From Candidatus Iainarchaeum sp. (GTDB lineage: Archaea; Micrarchaeota; Micrarchaeia; Anstonellales; Bilamarchaeaceae): DNA of 64,000 nucleotides. Each line of letters opens with the position of its first letter. The first letter of the stretch is position 1. The stretch is taken from contig JAQTME010000006.1 in the NCBI GenBank assembly GCA_028714535.1, positions 1-64,000 on the forward strand, in the 5' to 3' direction. Of the stretch, positions 19,482 through 28,547 are shown piece after piece. Below the pieces are notes generated by a model, which searched no databases, was not told the DNA's origin, and saw only the letters and a program-made list of their open reading frames with translations. A program made the position numbers and the translations under genes.

Positions 19482-20480
19482 TTGTATATGATTTCACAGA
19501 GGACAGCACCACCCCTGAAAAGGGAATCCATGCTAAATCCTTTCGCCGGGAAGGTGCTCGGCAGCAATGGCGAGGCGCTTACCCGCTCTTTCCATCTTGC
19601 CGTGCGCGGGGCTTACCTCAAGACGGCCACTGATAAGCCGGCGCTTGCGCTTTTCGCCTACTCCAGCGGCTACCCGATAAGGATGGCTTTCGATGCGGTC
19701 GGGCGCGTGCACGGCCTCCCAGTGCCCCCACGGCTGATGCTGCCGCTCACAAGCCATCATGTCCACAGGGAGGACAAGCCGGAATTCCTTTCCGATTTCA
19801 AGGGCATGCGGAAGCGGCTGTTCGATGATGCTGCAGATGATGTGGCGGACGCCCTCCACGGGAGCGAGAATCCATCCGGCCCCATATATCTCATAGATGA
19901 GGTCCTTTCAGGCGCATGTGTGACGAACATAAGGAAGATGCTGATGGGCCGGCTTGTCCAGATGGGGATTTTCAACGAGATAAAGATACTGGCGCTGGCA
20001 AGCCAGAAAGACATTGTTTTCGACGGATCATTCTCCATCGCCGCCCATGATTTGGCGGCAGCTAGTTATGCTTACGTGCATCCAGAGGTTTATGGCAGAA
20101 AGGACGTTACGCTCAGGCCAAGGGATGTCCAGCTGACAGTTGATGGGCTCGACGTCCTGATTTCGGCTGGCGTGGCCAGCTTCAAGGCGTCGTGCTTCAA
20201 CGACCTGGTCAGTGAAAAGATTGCGACTGTATTCCCGGTGCTCGACCTCTTCACGACGGACAACCTGATGTACGACCCACTGCTGTTCTTGGACAGGGAA
20301 CGGAGGGTGCTGAAGGCCACCTCACGCTCGTTTTCCCAGGAGCTGAAGGAGAGCACCAGCACGCTTTTGCACCAATGCGGCGTGCTGGAGGAGAAGTACG
20401 GTGAGAAGGAATTCTCGCGTCACGTCGCAACGAGAACACCGCCGCAGGGCCTGCCGAGAGCGGTGAGGGACCAGATCTAA
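19482..20480 (+). CDS. Phosphoribosyltransferase-like protein related to C-terminus of preceding giant protein
   Basis: GPIYLIDEVLSGACVTNIRKMLMGRLV parallels CVILDEILSGNSVMKALKTAERV; start possibly 19488. Confidence 0.65.
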   Translation: MYMISQRTAPPLKRESMLNPFAGKVLGSNGEALTRSFHLAVRGAYLKTATDKPALALFAYSSGYPIRMAFDAVGRVHGLPVPPRLMLPLTSHHVHREDKPEFLSDFKGMRKRLFDDAADDVADALHGSENPSGPIYLIDEVLSGACVTNIRKMLMGRLVQMGIFNEIKILALASQKDIVFDGSFSIAAHDLAAASYAYVHPEVYGRKDVTLRPRDVQLTVDGLDVLISAGVASFKASCFNDLVSEKIATVFPVLDLFTTDNLMYDPLLFLDRERRVLKATSRSFSQELKESTSTLLHQCGVLEEKYGEKEFSRHVATRTPPQGLPRAVRDQI

Positions 20481-20553
20481 ACGGCACGCTAATCCTGAGA
20501 AACAGCCACAGAATGAGGATACATTTCGCGCCTAGAACTATAAAAAAAGAACA

Positions 20554-20562
20554 TTTATATAC
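20554..20562 (+). promoter_or_regulatory. TATA-box upstream of rtcA leader
   Basis: TTTATATAC about 150 nt before the rtcA ATG. Confidence 0.45.
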
Positions 20563-20626
20563 GTTCCTGAAGTAAGATATTAGCTTACGCTCATTTTGAG
20601 TGCATGGGAGGATAACTGGTCGCCTT

Positions 20627-20648
20627 GCCAGCGGGTAAAACCGCTGGC
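20627..20648 (+). other. Perfect 8-bp stem hairpin in rtcA leader
   Basis: GCCAGCGG-GTAAAA-CCGCTGGC. Confidence 0.6.
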
Positions 20649-20709
20649 CTACTTTTGCTCGCCCTTCAGCGCAAGCCATATTAAGATTAGGCGCACAGGT
20701 CGGATTTAC

Positions 20710-21678
20710 ATGACGGTAGAAATTGACGGAGCCCATGGCGAAGGCGGCGGGCAAATCATCCGGACGTCGCTCACCCTTTCAGCGATAACGAAAAAGCCGG
20801 TCAGGATAACCAATATCAGGGCCAACAGGCCGAACCCAGGCCTCCAGATGCAGCACCTCACCAGCGCCCGCGCCGTCCGCAGCGTATGCCGCGGCAGGCT
20901 CACCGGCGCCGAGCTGGGCAGCGGCGAACTGGTTTTCGAGCCCGGCGAAATCGTCGGCGGGAAATACGAGTTCGACATAGGGACTGCCGGCTCCGTGACG
21001 CTGGTCGCGCAGACGCTCATCCCGATACTTCTCGGCGCGACGAAGGAGAGCGAATTGCGCATAATAGGCGGCACGCACGTGATGAAGTCGCCGGGATACG
21101 ACTACTTCGAGCGCGTGTTCGTGCCTGCCATAGCGCGCTTCGGCGCGCAGGTGGAAACGAAGCTGGTTAAGCCTGGATATTACCCGCGGGGCGGCGGCAC
21201 CATAAGCGTCAATGTGAAGCCGTCGAAGCTGCGCGGATGCGCCTCGTGGCCGAAGGAAGAAAGCGTGCAGGCGCTCATACGCCTTTCAGGGCTTCCCGAA
21301 GGCATAGCCGTGCGCGAGAAGAAGATATTCGTGCAGAACGGCATCACGGACGTGCGCATCCGCAACGACGACGCGCTGTCCATCGGCAACGCGGTCACGT
21401 GCTGGAAGGGGTTCCGCGGCGCCTACGTGCTCGGCGAGAAGGGGAAACGCGCGGAGACAGTGGCGCAGGAGGCGCTTGACGCGCTCAATGCCGAAAAGAA
21501 GAGCGTCGACATGCACCTTGCAGACCAGCTCCTCGTATACGCCGCCCTGGCAGAGGGAAGGACATCCTACGATACCAGTATGATGAGCGAACACTTCCGC
21601 ACCAATGCCTCGGTGATATCGAAATTCGTCGAAAGGAAGGTGGGTGCGGGCGCGGATGGCGATGTCGCCGTTGACTAG
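20710..21678 (+). CDS. rtcA: RNA 3'-terminal phosphate cyclase
   Basis: [65 protein letters not shown]. Confidence 0.95.
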   Translation: MTVEIDGAHGEGGGQIIRTSLTLSAITKKPVRITNIRANRPNPGLQMQHLTSARAVRSVCRGRLTGAELGSGELVFEPGEIVGGKYEFDIGTAGSVTLVAQTLIPILLGATKESELRIIGGTHVMKSPGYDYFERVFVPAIARFGAQVETKLVKPGYYPRGGGTISVNVKPSKLRGCASWPKEESVQALIRLSGLPEGIAVREKKIFVQNGITDVRIRNDDALSIGNAVTCWKGFRGAYVLGEKGKRAETVAQEALDALNAEKKSVDMHLADQLLVYAALAEGRTSYDTSMMSEHFRTNASVISKFVERKVGAGADGDVAVD

Positions 21679-22259
21679 CCCTTGGAGGACTCGGTCACGT
21701 TCATCACGCTGCCGTTCCTGTGGATCTCGACCGAATAGGACATCGCCGCAGTGGCAGAATCCCACTTGACGAGCCAGGCGTCAGGTTTCTCAGTCACTGC
21801 AGGCACTGCGTTCTGGTTAACCCTGAGGTATGCCTGTATCGCGCTGGTCCCGGGCAGGCTGTGCGATGCTATGATTGCCTCCTCCGCGAACGCTATGGTG
21901 CATATGCCCTCTGCGCAGACCGCGCAGTTCGTGGTTATGACCTCGGGCTGCTGCGGGACGAAGTTCTGCTGCGGGTAGTTGTAGAATATGTGGGAGCGCT
22001 CGGGGCACGGGGTGTCGGCGTTCCTGGTGACCCTTGCCTTGACCTCGAAATACTTGCCGCCCTGGTCGTTGTACTTGGGCGTCATGGACATTATCGCTAT
22101 GTCCGCGGTCGGGTATTTCGTGCGCAGGTCCTCCAGCACGAACTTGCTGGCGTCGGCACCCTCCACGTTGATGGTGCCCACGAACTCGGCCAGCTTCACA
22201 AGCAGGGCTATTATGACGAGCAGAACCACGATTAGCAGTATTTCGCGCCGGATGGCCAT
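21675..22259 (-). CDS. Membrane-anchored hypothetical protein
   Basis: MAIRREILLIVVLLVIIALLVKLAEFVG N-terminal TM; extracytoplasmic Cys pairs. Confidence 0.65.
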   Translation of the reverse strand: MAIRREILLIVVLLVIIALLVKLAEFVGTINVEGADASKFVLEDLRTKYPTADIAIMSMTPKYNDQGGKYFEVKARVTRNADTPCPERSHIFYNYPQQNFVPQQPEVITTNCAVCAEGICTIAFAEEAIIASHSLPGTSAIQAYLRVNQNAVPAVTEKPDAWLVKWDSATAAMSYSVEIHRNGSVMNVTESSKG

Positions 22260-22286
22260 GCGTTGTGATAACACCCAAAATTTTTA

Positions 22287-22622
22287 TTACTTGGCTTCGG
22301 TGAGCGAGACTATGGCCTCTGCGATGTCGCCGCCTGCTTTCTCCAGCGCGGCCTTGGCCTCGGCCTCAGAGCAGCCCGCCTGCTCCATGACCATCTTCAC
22401 GTCATCGCCGGAGGATTCCGAGCGCACGTCGCCGCTTATCTGGAACGACTTCTGGCCCTGCATGGTTATCTGCACGACCTGGGGGTTGTCTATGACGAGC
22501 CGGCCCGAGGAAGTCTCTATTGTGACGCTTTTCGCCTCTATGGGCTCGGACTTTATGCCGAGCTGGCGCATGGCAGCCTCCATCTTCCTGGGGTCCATTC
22601 CGCCTGGAATCATAGAAATCAC
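22287..22622 (-). CDS. nac: Nascent polypeptide-associated complex protein (archaeal NAC)
   Basis: NAC domain and C-terminal UBA-like QAGCSEAEAKAALEKAGGDIAEAIVSL. Confidence 0.92.
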   Translation of the reverse strand: MISMIPGGMDPRKMEAAMRQLGIKSEPIEAKSVTIETSSGRLVIDNPQVVQITMQGQKSFQISGDVRSESSGDDVKMVMEQAGCSEAEAKAALEKAGGDIAEAIVSLTEAK

Positions 22623-22686
22623 GTATTGAAGTTGGCACTCATGAAGTTTGATGAAACTTTATCCTCTGTCAGACGGTGGGAAAGTT

Positions 22687-23280
22687 TCACTTGAAGATCT
22701 CGCCGCGCTCGGACTTGCGGACCTCGATGCGCCTCATCTTGGTTATCGTCTTGAGCCGGTTGAACAATTTTGAAGAGAAGCGCCCGTAGAGCACGTCCTG
22801 GATGACATCGTCGAAATTCCCTTCGGAAATCGCCTTCTTCGAATCGTCGACCAGCACCTTCCGCAGGTTGCTGCGGGTGTTCTGGCTGACGCGCGCCCCG
22901 GTGACCGCGATGAGCTTGAGGCGGAGCGTTTCGTTGTCCTTGGTCTTCTCGTCCACGACCTGGTGGATGAGGGACTTGCCGCGCCTGGCGAACGTCTTGA
23001 GGAACGACGGCGAGATTTCGTGGCCTATCAGCACGGTGTTGGCGTCGTTGCCCTTCACGTCGTGTATCCTGAAGAACATGGTCGTGAACATGGATATCTG
23101 CGAGCTGCCACCTATGCCCAGCTCCAGCAGGCTCTTCTTTACGATGCGGTTCGACAGCGTCTTGTCATCCGCCGCGACCACTTCGCAGAGCTCCTTGCCC
23201 TCGAACATGGCCGGCGCCTTCACCGAATACCACTTCTTCGCTTTCCACTTGTCAACGATTTTTGCCTTCTTTAGTGCCAT
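22687..23280 (-). CDS. rps3ae: Ribosomal protein eS1 (S3Ae)
   Basis: KWKAKKWYSVKAPAMF, SRI/TRSN eS1 motifs. Confidence 0.93.
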   Translation of the reverse strand: MALKKAKIVDKWKAKKWYSVKAPAMFEGKELCEVVAADDKTLSNRIVKKSLLELGIGGSSQISMFTTMFFRIHDVKGNDANTVLIGHEISPSFLKTFARRGKSLIHQVVDEKTKDNETLRLKLIAVTGARVSQNTRSNLRKVLVDDSKKAISEGNFDDVIQDVLYGRFSSKLFNRLKTITKMRRIEVRKSERGEIFK

Positions 23281-23332
23281 AAAAATCACGGATTTTTATT
23301 TTTGACCGGCCCGCCGGTCAATTGAATCACCA

Positions 23333-23785
23333 TCATTTCGCTAGCAGGGCCGTCTGCTGGTCGTATCTCCAGCCTTTCGGCAGCTTCCCTTTCGACGAGT
23401 AGTATTTGACGAGCCGCCCTATCTTGGACTCCACGTGACCGAGCTTGACCTTGTTGTGGAAGTCCTTCTTGGACGTTTTCAGGTGCGCGCGCATGCGCAC
23501 GGCCTTCTTTATGAGCGCGAGCAGGTCTTCCGGGTATTCCGGGGCTGCCTTCTCCTTCTCAAGGAAAGCGAGCAGCGACATGCCCAGTATGGCGCGCAGG
23601 TTCGCCACGCCCTGCTGGTCCCGCAGGTGGAGCGCGATCTTCGCTGGCGGGACGCCCTCCTTGGCCATCTTCACGATGGTCTCCCTGAGCCCTGCCTTGT
23701 CGACGCTGACCCATTCCGGGGCCGTGGCGCTCTTGGCGCGCTTGGTCCCGGACTTGCCTTTCTTCCTTGAATGCAATCTTGCCAT
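23333..23785 (-). CDS. rps15: Ribosomal protein uS15
   Basis: MARLHSRKKGKSGTKRA, HNKVKLGHVESKIGRLVKYYSSKGKLPKGWRYD. Confidence 0.95.
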   Translation of the reverse strand: MARLHSRKKGKSGTKRAKSATAPEWVSVDKAGLRETIVKMAKEGVPPAKIALHLRDQQGVANLRAILGMSLLAFLEKEKAAPEYPEDLLALIKKAVRMRAHLKTSKKDFHNKVKLGHVESKIGRLVKYYSSKGKLPKGWRYDQQTALLAK

Positions 23786-23852
23786 AAAAATCCCTGATTT
23801 TTATAATTGACCGCAACGGCGGTCAATGCCATATGATACACCGATAAAAATG

Positions 23853-24401
23853 CTAGCTAGGATTGAAAATTTTCGAGAATTCTAGAAGCGAATTATATCT
23901 ATGCGAGAGGTTGTTTTTTAATTGTATGTTTTCGGCGAACGTCTGTGAATGGCCTTCCGGCACGAAGATGGGGTCGTAGCCGAAACCAGAGCCGCCACGG
24001 GCCGCATCGGATATCGCCCCGGCGCACTTTCCGTGGAACGCACGCACGGTTTTGCCGTCATCGTAGGCGATGCAGGCCTCGAACCAGGCTGAGCGGTCCT
24101 TGGCCCCGTTCATCAGGCGCAGGATGCCGGCGTTGCCTATTTTTTTCTGCACCCAGGCCGAATACGCGCCTGGGAAGCCGTTGAGCGCCCTTATGAAAAG
24201 GCCGCTGTCCTCCACGAAGACGGGCCTGGCGCAGCGCCTGTATGCCTCCTCGGCCGCCTCCCTGGCCACCTCCTCCAGGCTGTCCGAGCGTATCTCGCGG
24301 TGCTCGAACGGGAAATGCTTCAGCTCCACGCCACGGGGCCTCAGCACGGCTGCGGCCTCAGCGAACTTGTTCCTGTTGCTCGTTGCGAAAAGGACTTCCA
24401 G
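23853..24401 (-). CDS. XTP/dITP diphosphatase (HAM1/RdgB family), probable non-ATG start
   Basis: Frame extends upstream of the listed ATG to (L)EVLFATSNRNKFAEAAAVLRPRGV, the conserved HAM1 N-terminus; only CTG available at 24401. Confidence 0.85.
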   Translation of the reverse strand: MEVLFATSNRNKFAEAAAVLRPRGVELKHFPFEHREIRSDSLEEVAREAAEEAYRRCARPVFVEDSGLFIRALNGFPGAYSAWVQKKIGNAGILRLMNGAKDRSAWFEACIAYDDGKTVRAFHGKCAGAISDAARGGSGFGYDPIFVPEGHSQTFAENIQLKNNLSHRYNSLLEFSKIFNPS

Positions 24402-24437
24402 GAGACCACCATTTATTAATTTGATAGACGTTAGGGA

Positions 24438-25232
24438 TTGATAAATTTAAAAGAGCGGGTGATGCGACTGAAAAAGAGCAGTGCGAAGGAGGGACAGGCG
24501 CCCAAAGGCCGGCAGCCCCCGGCCGCACCAGCCCAGCCGCAGGCAACGCCGGCACAGCAGCAGGCAGCAGATGAGAACGCGGCCGCCATGAAGGAAATCG
24601 AAGGCGCGATGTTCGCCATAAAGTTCTACCCGGTCGCGGTGGACGAGAACTCAAAGAACGAGGCCGTGGAGAGGCTCACGAAAACGTACAACAAGGGCAG
24701 CGAGACCATACGGCAGCTCATAATATACATGATACACGAGGCGCTCGCAGCAAGCGCAGAGCTCAAGCTCATGCACAACCTGGAGTATGCCAAGGCCAGG
24801 AACCCGGCGCTGGACCCGACCCAGCTGCGCATGAGCGTCTACCGCTCCATGTTCAACTACAACACCTCGCTGGAGGGCCTGGTGGAGATGATAAGGCTGC
24901 TGGGCACGCTGAAGGGGAGCGACGACGCGGCCAAGCTGCTCACCTACCATTTCTCCCACCTGTGCAGCTCCGAGAGCGAGGGAAACCACATACTCAGGGC
25001 CGCCATACTGGACGCGCTGGGGAAATCCGACTCGCACTACGCGCTCAAGTCCCTGCTGGAATACGCGAGATACAACGACAACGAGCGCACGTTCCAGCGC
25101 ATCGTGGCCGCGCTGATAGACTGGGACGAGAAGATAGACAAGCTGAAGATACCTGAAAAGGAGAAGAAGAAGCTGCGGGAGAACCTTCAGGAGCTCATGA
25201 CAAAGGACCGCGGCGGCACGCACTACGGCTAG
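24438..25232 (+). CDS. Hypothetical helical (HEAT-like) protein with Pro/Ala/Gln-rich N-terminus
   Basis: Coherent ORF; start may be downstream. Confidence 0.6.
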   Translation: MINLKERVMRLKKSSAKEGQAPKGRQPPAAPAQPQATPAQQQAADENAAAMKEIEGAMFAIKFYPVAVDENSKNEAVERLTKTYNKGSETIRQLIIYMIHEALAASAELKLMHNLEYAKARNPALDPTQLRMSVYRSMFNYNTSLEGLVEMIRLLGTLKGSDDAAKLLTYHFSHLCSSESEGNHILRAAILDALGKSDSHYALKSLLEYARYNDNERTFQRIVAALIDWDEKIDKLKIPEKEKKKLRENLQELMTKDRGGTHYG

Positions 25233-26224
25233 GCGTGGTCGAAGGTGAGCTGCGTCCTGCACTGGGAGTCTTCCTGCAGGAACCCGGATATGAACAGCTT
25301 GAAGTAGCCCAGCAGGGGCACCCTCAGGAGGACCTTGCCGCGCGCGTTCTCCTGGGGCGCCGGGTGGTTGGTGAGGCCGGTGCCGTAGTCATAGACCTGG
25401 ATGTCCAGGACCGGGTTGTTGTCGCCACGCGTGACGTAGTAATATTTGCCGTCAACGCCTATCCTGAACATCGCCCGGTGGACTATGTCGCCTATTGCAG
25501 CGTAGATGTCCGCCCTGGGCGGCTGGTAGACTATGACGTCGTTGGAGAAGTTCGTGAGGTACTCGCGGCCGTGGAACGCGACGGATTTCAGGCACGGTTC
25601 GTAAAGGCTTGAGCCGGTCGAGAAGGATATCGGGCATGCCTGGTACCTGTATGTGAACGCGCCCTTGTGCTCGACCACTGATTCAGGATTGCGCTTGAAG
25701 GCGTCGCACACTGCGGCCTGGTGGCTGAGGCAGTAGGCGAAGATGGAGCCGTCCATGGATAGGTTGCTGCCGTTGTAGTATATCGTCGCGCGGTCGGAAA
25801 GCGAAGCGAGCTCGGCTGCGCTCATGTTGATGTCGTAGGCGCGGACCGGCGCGCCCTGCACGATGACGAAATCGCCGCGCTGGAGGTTCGGCAGCATGCT
25901 GCACGAGACGACCGCGGATACCGGCGAACTGGTGTTGAGCACGAACGATGCGCCGTACCATGCGGCCACCGCGACAACCAGAGCTATGATGGTGTCGACA
26001 ATCTCATGTTTCCAGCCGTGGGCCTGCGCGCCTTCCTTGACCTCGAGGCCGACGTAGGCGACAATCTCGACAACCACGAGCGCTGCTATGAGCGTTGGGA
26101 TGAAGCTCAATGAGGCGCTGTCGCGCAGCAGCCAGTTGGAAACAAGGAATAGCAAAAGCGTGCCGAGGAGCACCACGGCTGCGGAGGGCGGCTTCCTGAG
26201 GAACTGCTTCGGGTCTAGGTCCAT
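25229..26224 (-). CDS. Archaeal-type signal peptidase I with multi-TM N-terminus
   Basis: PVSAVVSCSMLPNLQRGDFVIVQGA, GDIVHRAMF, YYVTRGDNN; Ser/His pattern of archaeal S26B. Confidence 0.85.
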   Translation of the reverse strand: MDLDPKQFLRKPPSAAVVLLGTLLLFLVSNWLLRDSASLSFIPTLIAALVVVEIVAYVGLEVKEGAQAHGWKHEIVDTIIALVVAVAAWYGASFVLNTSSPVSAVVSCSMLPNLQRGDFVIVQGAPVRAYDINMSAAELASLSDRATIYYNGSNLSMDGSIFAYCLSHQAAVCDAFKRNPESVVEHKGAFTYRYQACPISFSTGSSLYEPCLKSVAFHGREYLTNFSNDVIVYQPPRADIYAAIGDIVHRAMFRIGVDGKYYYVTRGDNNPVLDIQVYDYGTGLTNHPAPQENARGKVLLRVPLLGYFKLFISGFLQEDSQCRTQLTFDHA

Positions 26225-26235
26225 CTGAACGACCG

Positions 26236-26511
26236 CTACTTGGACAGGTCTGAGAATTTCTTGCTGAAATCCGACACTTCCGACTTTATCTCATCCAGCT
26301 TCTCGAGGACGAGCTTCGCCGGATCCCCCTTCTTGGTCTTGACGATGAGCTTGACCGAATCCACGAGCGGGTGCTCTACTTTGGACGCGGCGAACTCCAC
26401 GTCCTTCTCTGCGCTGAGCTTCTCCGCCAGCAGCTGGCCGAGCGACTGGTCCGAGTCGTTGAGCTCCAGCTCCAGAGTGTTCTTCTCGTTGAGCAAAACC
26501 TTCACTTCCAT
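26236..26511 (-). CDS. rpoL: RNA polymerase subunit Rpo11/L
   Basis: MEVKVLLNEKNTLELELNDSDQSLGQLLAEKL...VEHPLVDSVKLIVKTK. Confidence 0.85.
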   Translation of the reverse strand: MEVKVLLNEKNTLELELNDSDQSLGQLLAEKLSAEKDVEFAASKVEHPLVDSVKLIVKTKKGDPAKLVLEKLDEIKSEVSDFSKKFSDLSK

Positions 26512-27207
26512 CTAAACAGCCTCCTGGTTTGGGCGCCCCCTGGGCCTGAATGAGCCGCGGGGCCTGCCGAATCTGCCTTCGCGGGGCCTGCCGCCCTCGC
26601 GCGGCCTGTAGCCTTCGCGCGGCCGGTACGGGCGGGATTCGCCGCCCTCTGGCGCTGCCGTCGGGTGGCCGGCGATTTTCCTGCGCTCCTTCCAGCCGCA
26701 ATCACTGCAGATGAATATTTCGCCTTTTAAATCCATGGCATGCCTGCACTTCGGGCAGAAGACGGCCACGACGCCATATTCAGGCGGGAAGACGCTTATC
26801 TCTATGCCTGTCTTCTCTATGCTCTGCACCCGCGCCTTGATTATGTCCCCTATCTTGACCTCGTGCCTTATGTCGGGCACGTAGCCGCGGCGGATGGCTG
26901 TCACCGGGAGGACCGCGTCCACTTCCAGGCCCCTTCCCTTGCCTTCGACCTCGCTGGATGGGATGCAGGCCGCGACGGCCTTGTTCAGGCTGGTCTTGAA
27001 TATCACGCAGTAGACGTCCATGCCCACGCGCGGCGTTTCCAGCACGCGGCCCTTGCTCCTGACGACCGCCTTGCCCTCGAGGGTCATGCTTTCGCCCATT
27101 GCGCTCGAGTATATCTCGTCGTTCTCAGCATAGCAGTTCTCTCCCGGTTCCGCCTCCTCGTAGCTCGAGACGTGCTCCCCTGGGAGAACTAGCTTCTTTT
27201 TGTCCAT
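26512..27207 (-). CDS. csl4: Exosome subunit Csl4 with Arg/Gly-rich C-terminal tail
   Basis: VLPGEHVSSYEEAEPGENCYAENDEIYSS, S1 domain, CPKCRHAMDL...CSDCGW; tail YRPREGYRPREGGRPREGRFGRPRGSFRPRGRP. Confidence 0.92.
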   Translation of the reverse strand: MDKKKLVLPGEHVSSYEEAEPGENCYAENDEIYSSAMGESMTLEGKAVVRSKGRVLETPRVGMDVYCVIFKTSLNKAVAACIPSSEVEGKGRGLEVDAVLPVTAIRRGYVPDIRHEVKIGDIIKARVQSIEKTGIEISVFPPEYGVVAVFCPKCRHAMDLKGEIFICSDCGWKERRKIAGHPTAAPEGGESRPYRPREGYRPREGGRPREGRFGRPRGSFRPRGRPNQEAV

Positions 27208-27305
27208 GGCATTACCTCTGAATGAAGTAGAATGAAGATACTATAAAGTGCAAGACTTTTTAAAATACCCGCTTAACAGATTACTATCGCTTAGAGGCTT
27301 TTGAA

Positions 27306-28547
27306 ATGAAACGACCGATCCTGGTGCTGTGCATAGACCGCGACAACGACCTTTTCGAGAAGGCGAAGGTCAGCGGCCCGCTGATAGGCCGCGAGCGGAA
27401 CCTGCAGGGCGCGATGGCGCTCGCATTGGCAGACCCTGAGGACCCGGACTCCAACGCCATATTCTATGCGGTCAAGATATACGACCAGATGCGCAGGGAC
27501 GGCGATAGCACAGAGGTCGTCACGCTCACCGGGGACAAGGCGCTCGGCATGAAGGCGGACCGGAGCGTGAGCGCGCAGCTGGACAAGATAGTGACCGAGC
27601 TCAACCCGACGTCGTGCGTGCTGGTGTCCGACGGCGCGTCCGACGAGGAGATACTCCCGATAATCAAGTCCAGGCTGAAGGTCGACTCCACGAAAATCGT
27701 GTTCATAAAGCAGGCCAAGGAGCTGGAGAAGACGTATTTCGTGCTGCTGGAGAAGCTGCGCGACCCGTACTTCGCCAGGATAATCATCGGCATACCGGCC
27801 ATACTCATACTGCTGTTCTCCCTTTCGAGCTATTTCGGGTTCGGCTGGCAGCCGGTCGGCCTCATCGTCGGCGTCTACCTGCTGCTGCGCATATTCGGCG
27901 TGGACGAGCTCGCCATAGGCATCATAAAGGACTTTAGGTTCTCGTTCGAGCGCACCAGCTGGATAGGGTACGTGGGCGCGGTGGCCATATTCGCCATAGC
28001 ATTGTTCATAGGGTACCAGACCGCGCAGAAGGCCGTATCGCTGAACCTGTCTCCGGAGAAATTCGTATCGCTCGTGGTCGGGAGCATCGTGTGGATAGCC
28101 CTCATGGGCCTGCTCATGATAATGGCTGGCAAGGCCATCGACGCGGTCATGGAGAGGAAGAAATACGCGGCGACAAAATACCTGCTCTACTCGTCCGCCG
28201 CGGTCGTGACGACCATCGTCATCCTGGTCGGCAGCATGTGGGTGGCCAACCTGAACGAGCCGTACGTCGATTTCGGCATGTTCCTGCTGACCGTGGCCGC
28301 GTGCGTGGCGCTCGGCTATATCGCCACATGGGCCATCAACTGGTACCGCAAGGAGATACTCGTAGACATGAAAATCGAGGGGAAAGAGGCGATATCCGAG
28401 CGCGGCACGTACCTTGGCAGGATAGTCGGCGTGGACGCGAGGAAGGGCAGGCTCATCATACAGACCGTATTCGAGAAGAAGTACAGCATGCCTGTCACGG
28501 CCGTGGTTTCCGTCGAGGACAACGTCGTGGTGAAATCCACGGATTAG
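27306..28547 (+). CDS. DUF373 family multi-TM protein
   Basis: [53 protein letters not shown]. Confidence 0.88.
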   Translation: MKRPILVLCIDRDNDLFEKAKVSGPLIGRERNLQGAMALALADPEDPDSNAIFYAVKIYDQMRRDGDSTEVVTLTGDKALGMKADRSVSAQLDKIVTELNPTSCVLVSDGASDEEILPIIKSRLKVDSTKIVFIKQAKELEKTYFVLLEKLRDPYFARIIIGIPAILILLFSLSSYFGFGWQPVGLIVGVYLLLRIFGVDELAIGIIKDFRFSFERTSWIGYVGAVAIFAIALFIGYQTAQKAVSLNLSPEKFVSLVVGSIVWIALMGLLMIMAGKAIDAVMERKKYAATKYLLYSSAAVVTTIVILVGSMWVANLNEPYVDFGMFLLTVAACVALGYIATWAINWYRKEILVDMKIEGKEAISERGTYLGRIVGVDARKGRLIIQTVFEKKYSMPVTAVVSVEDNVVVKSTD

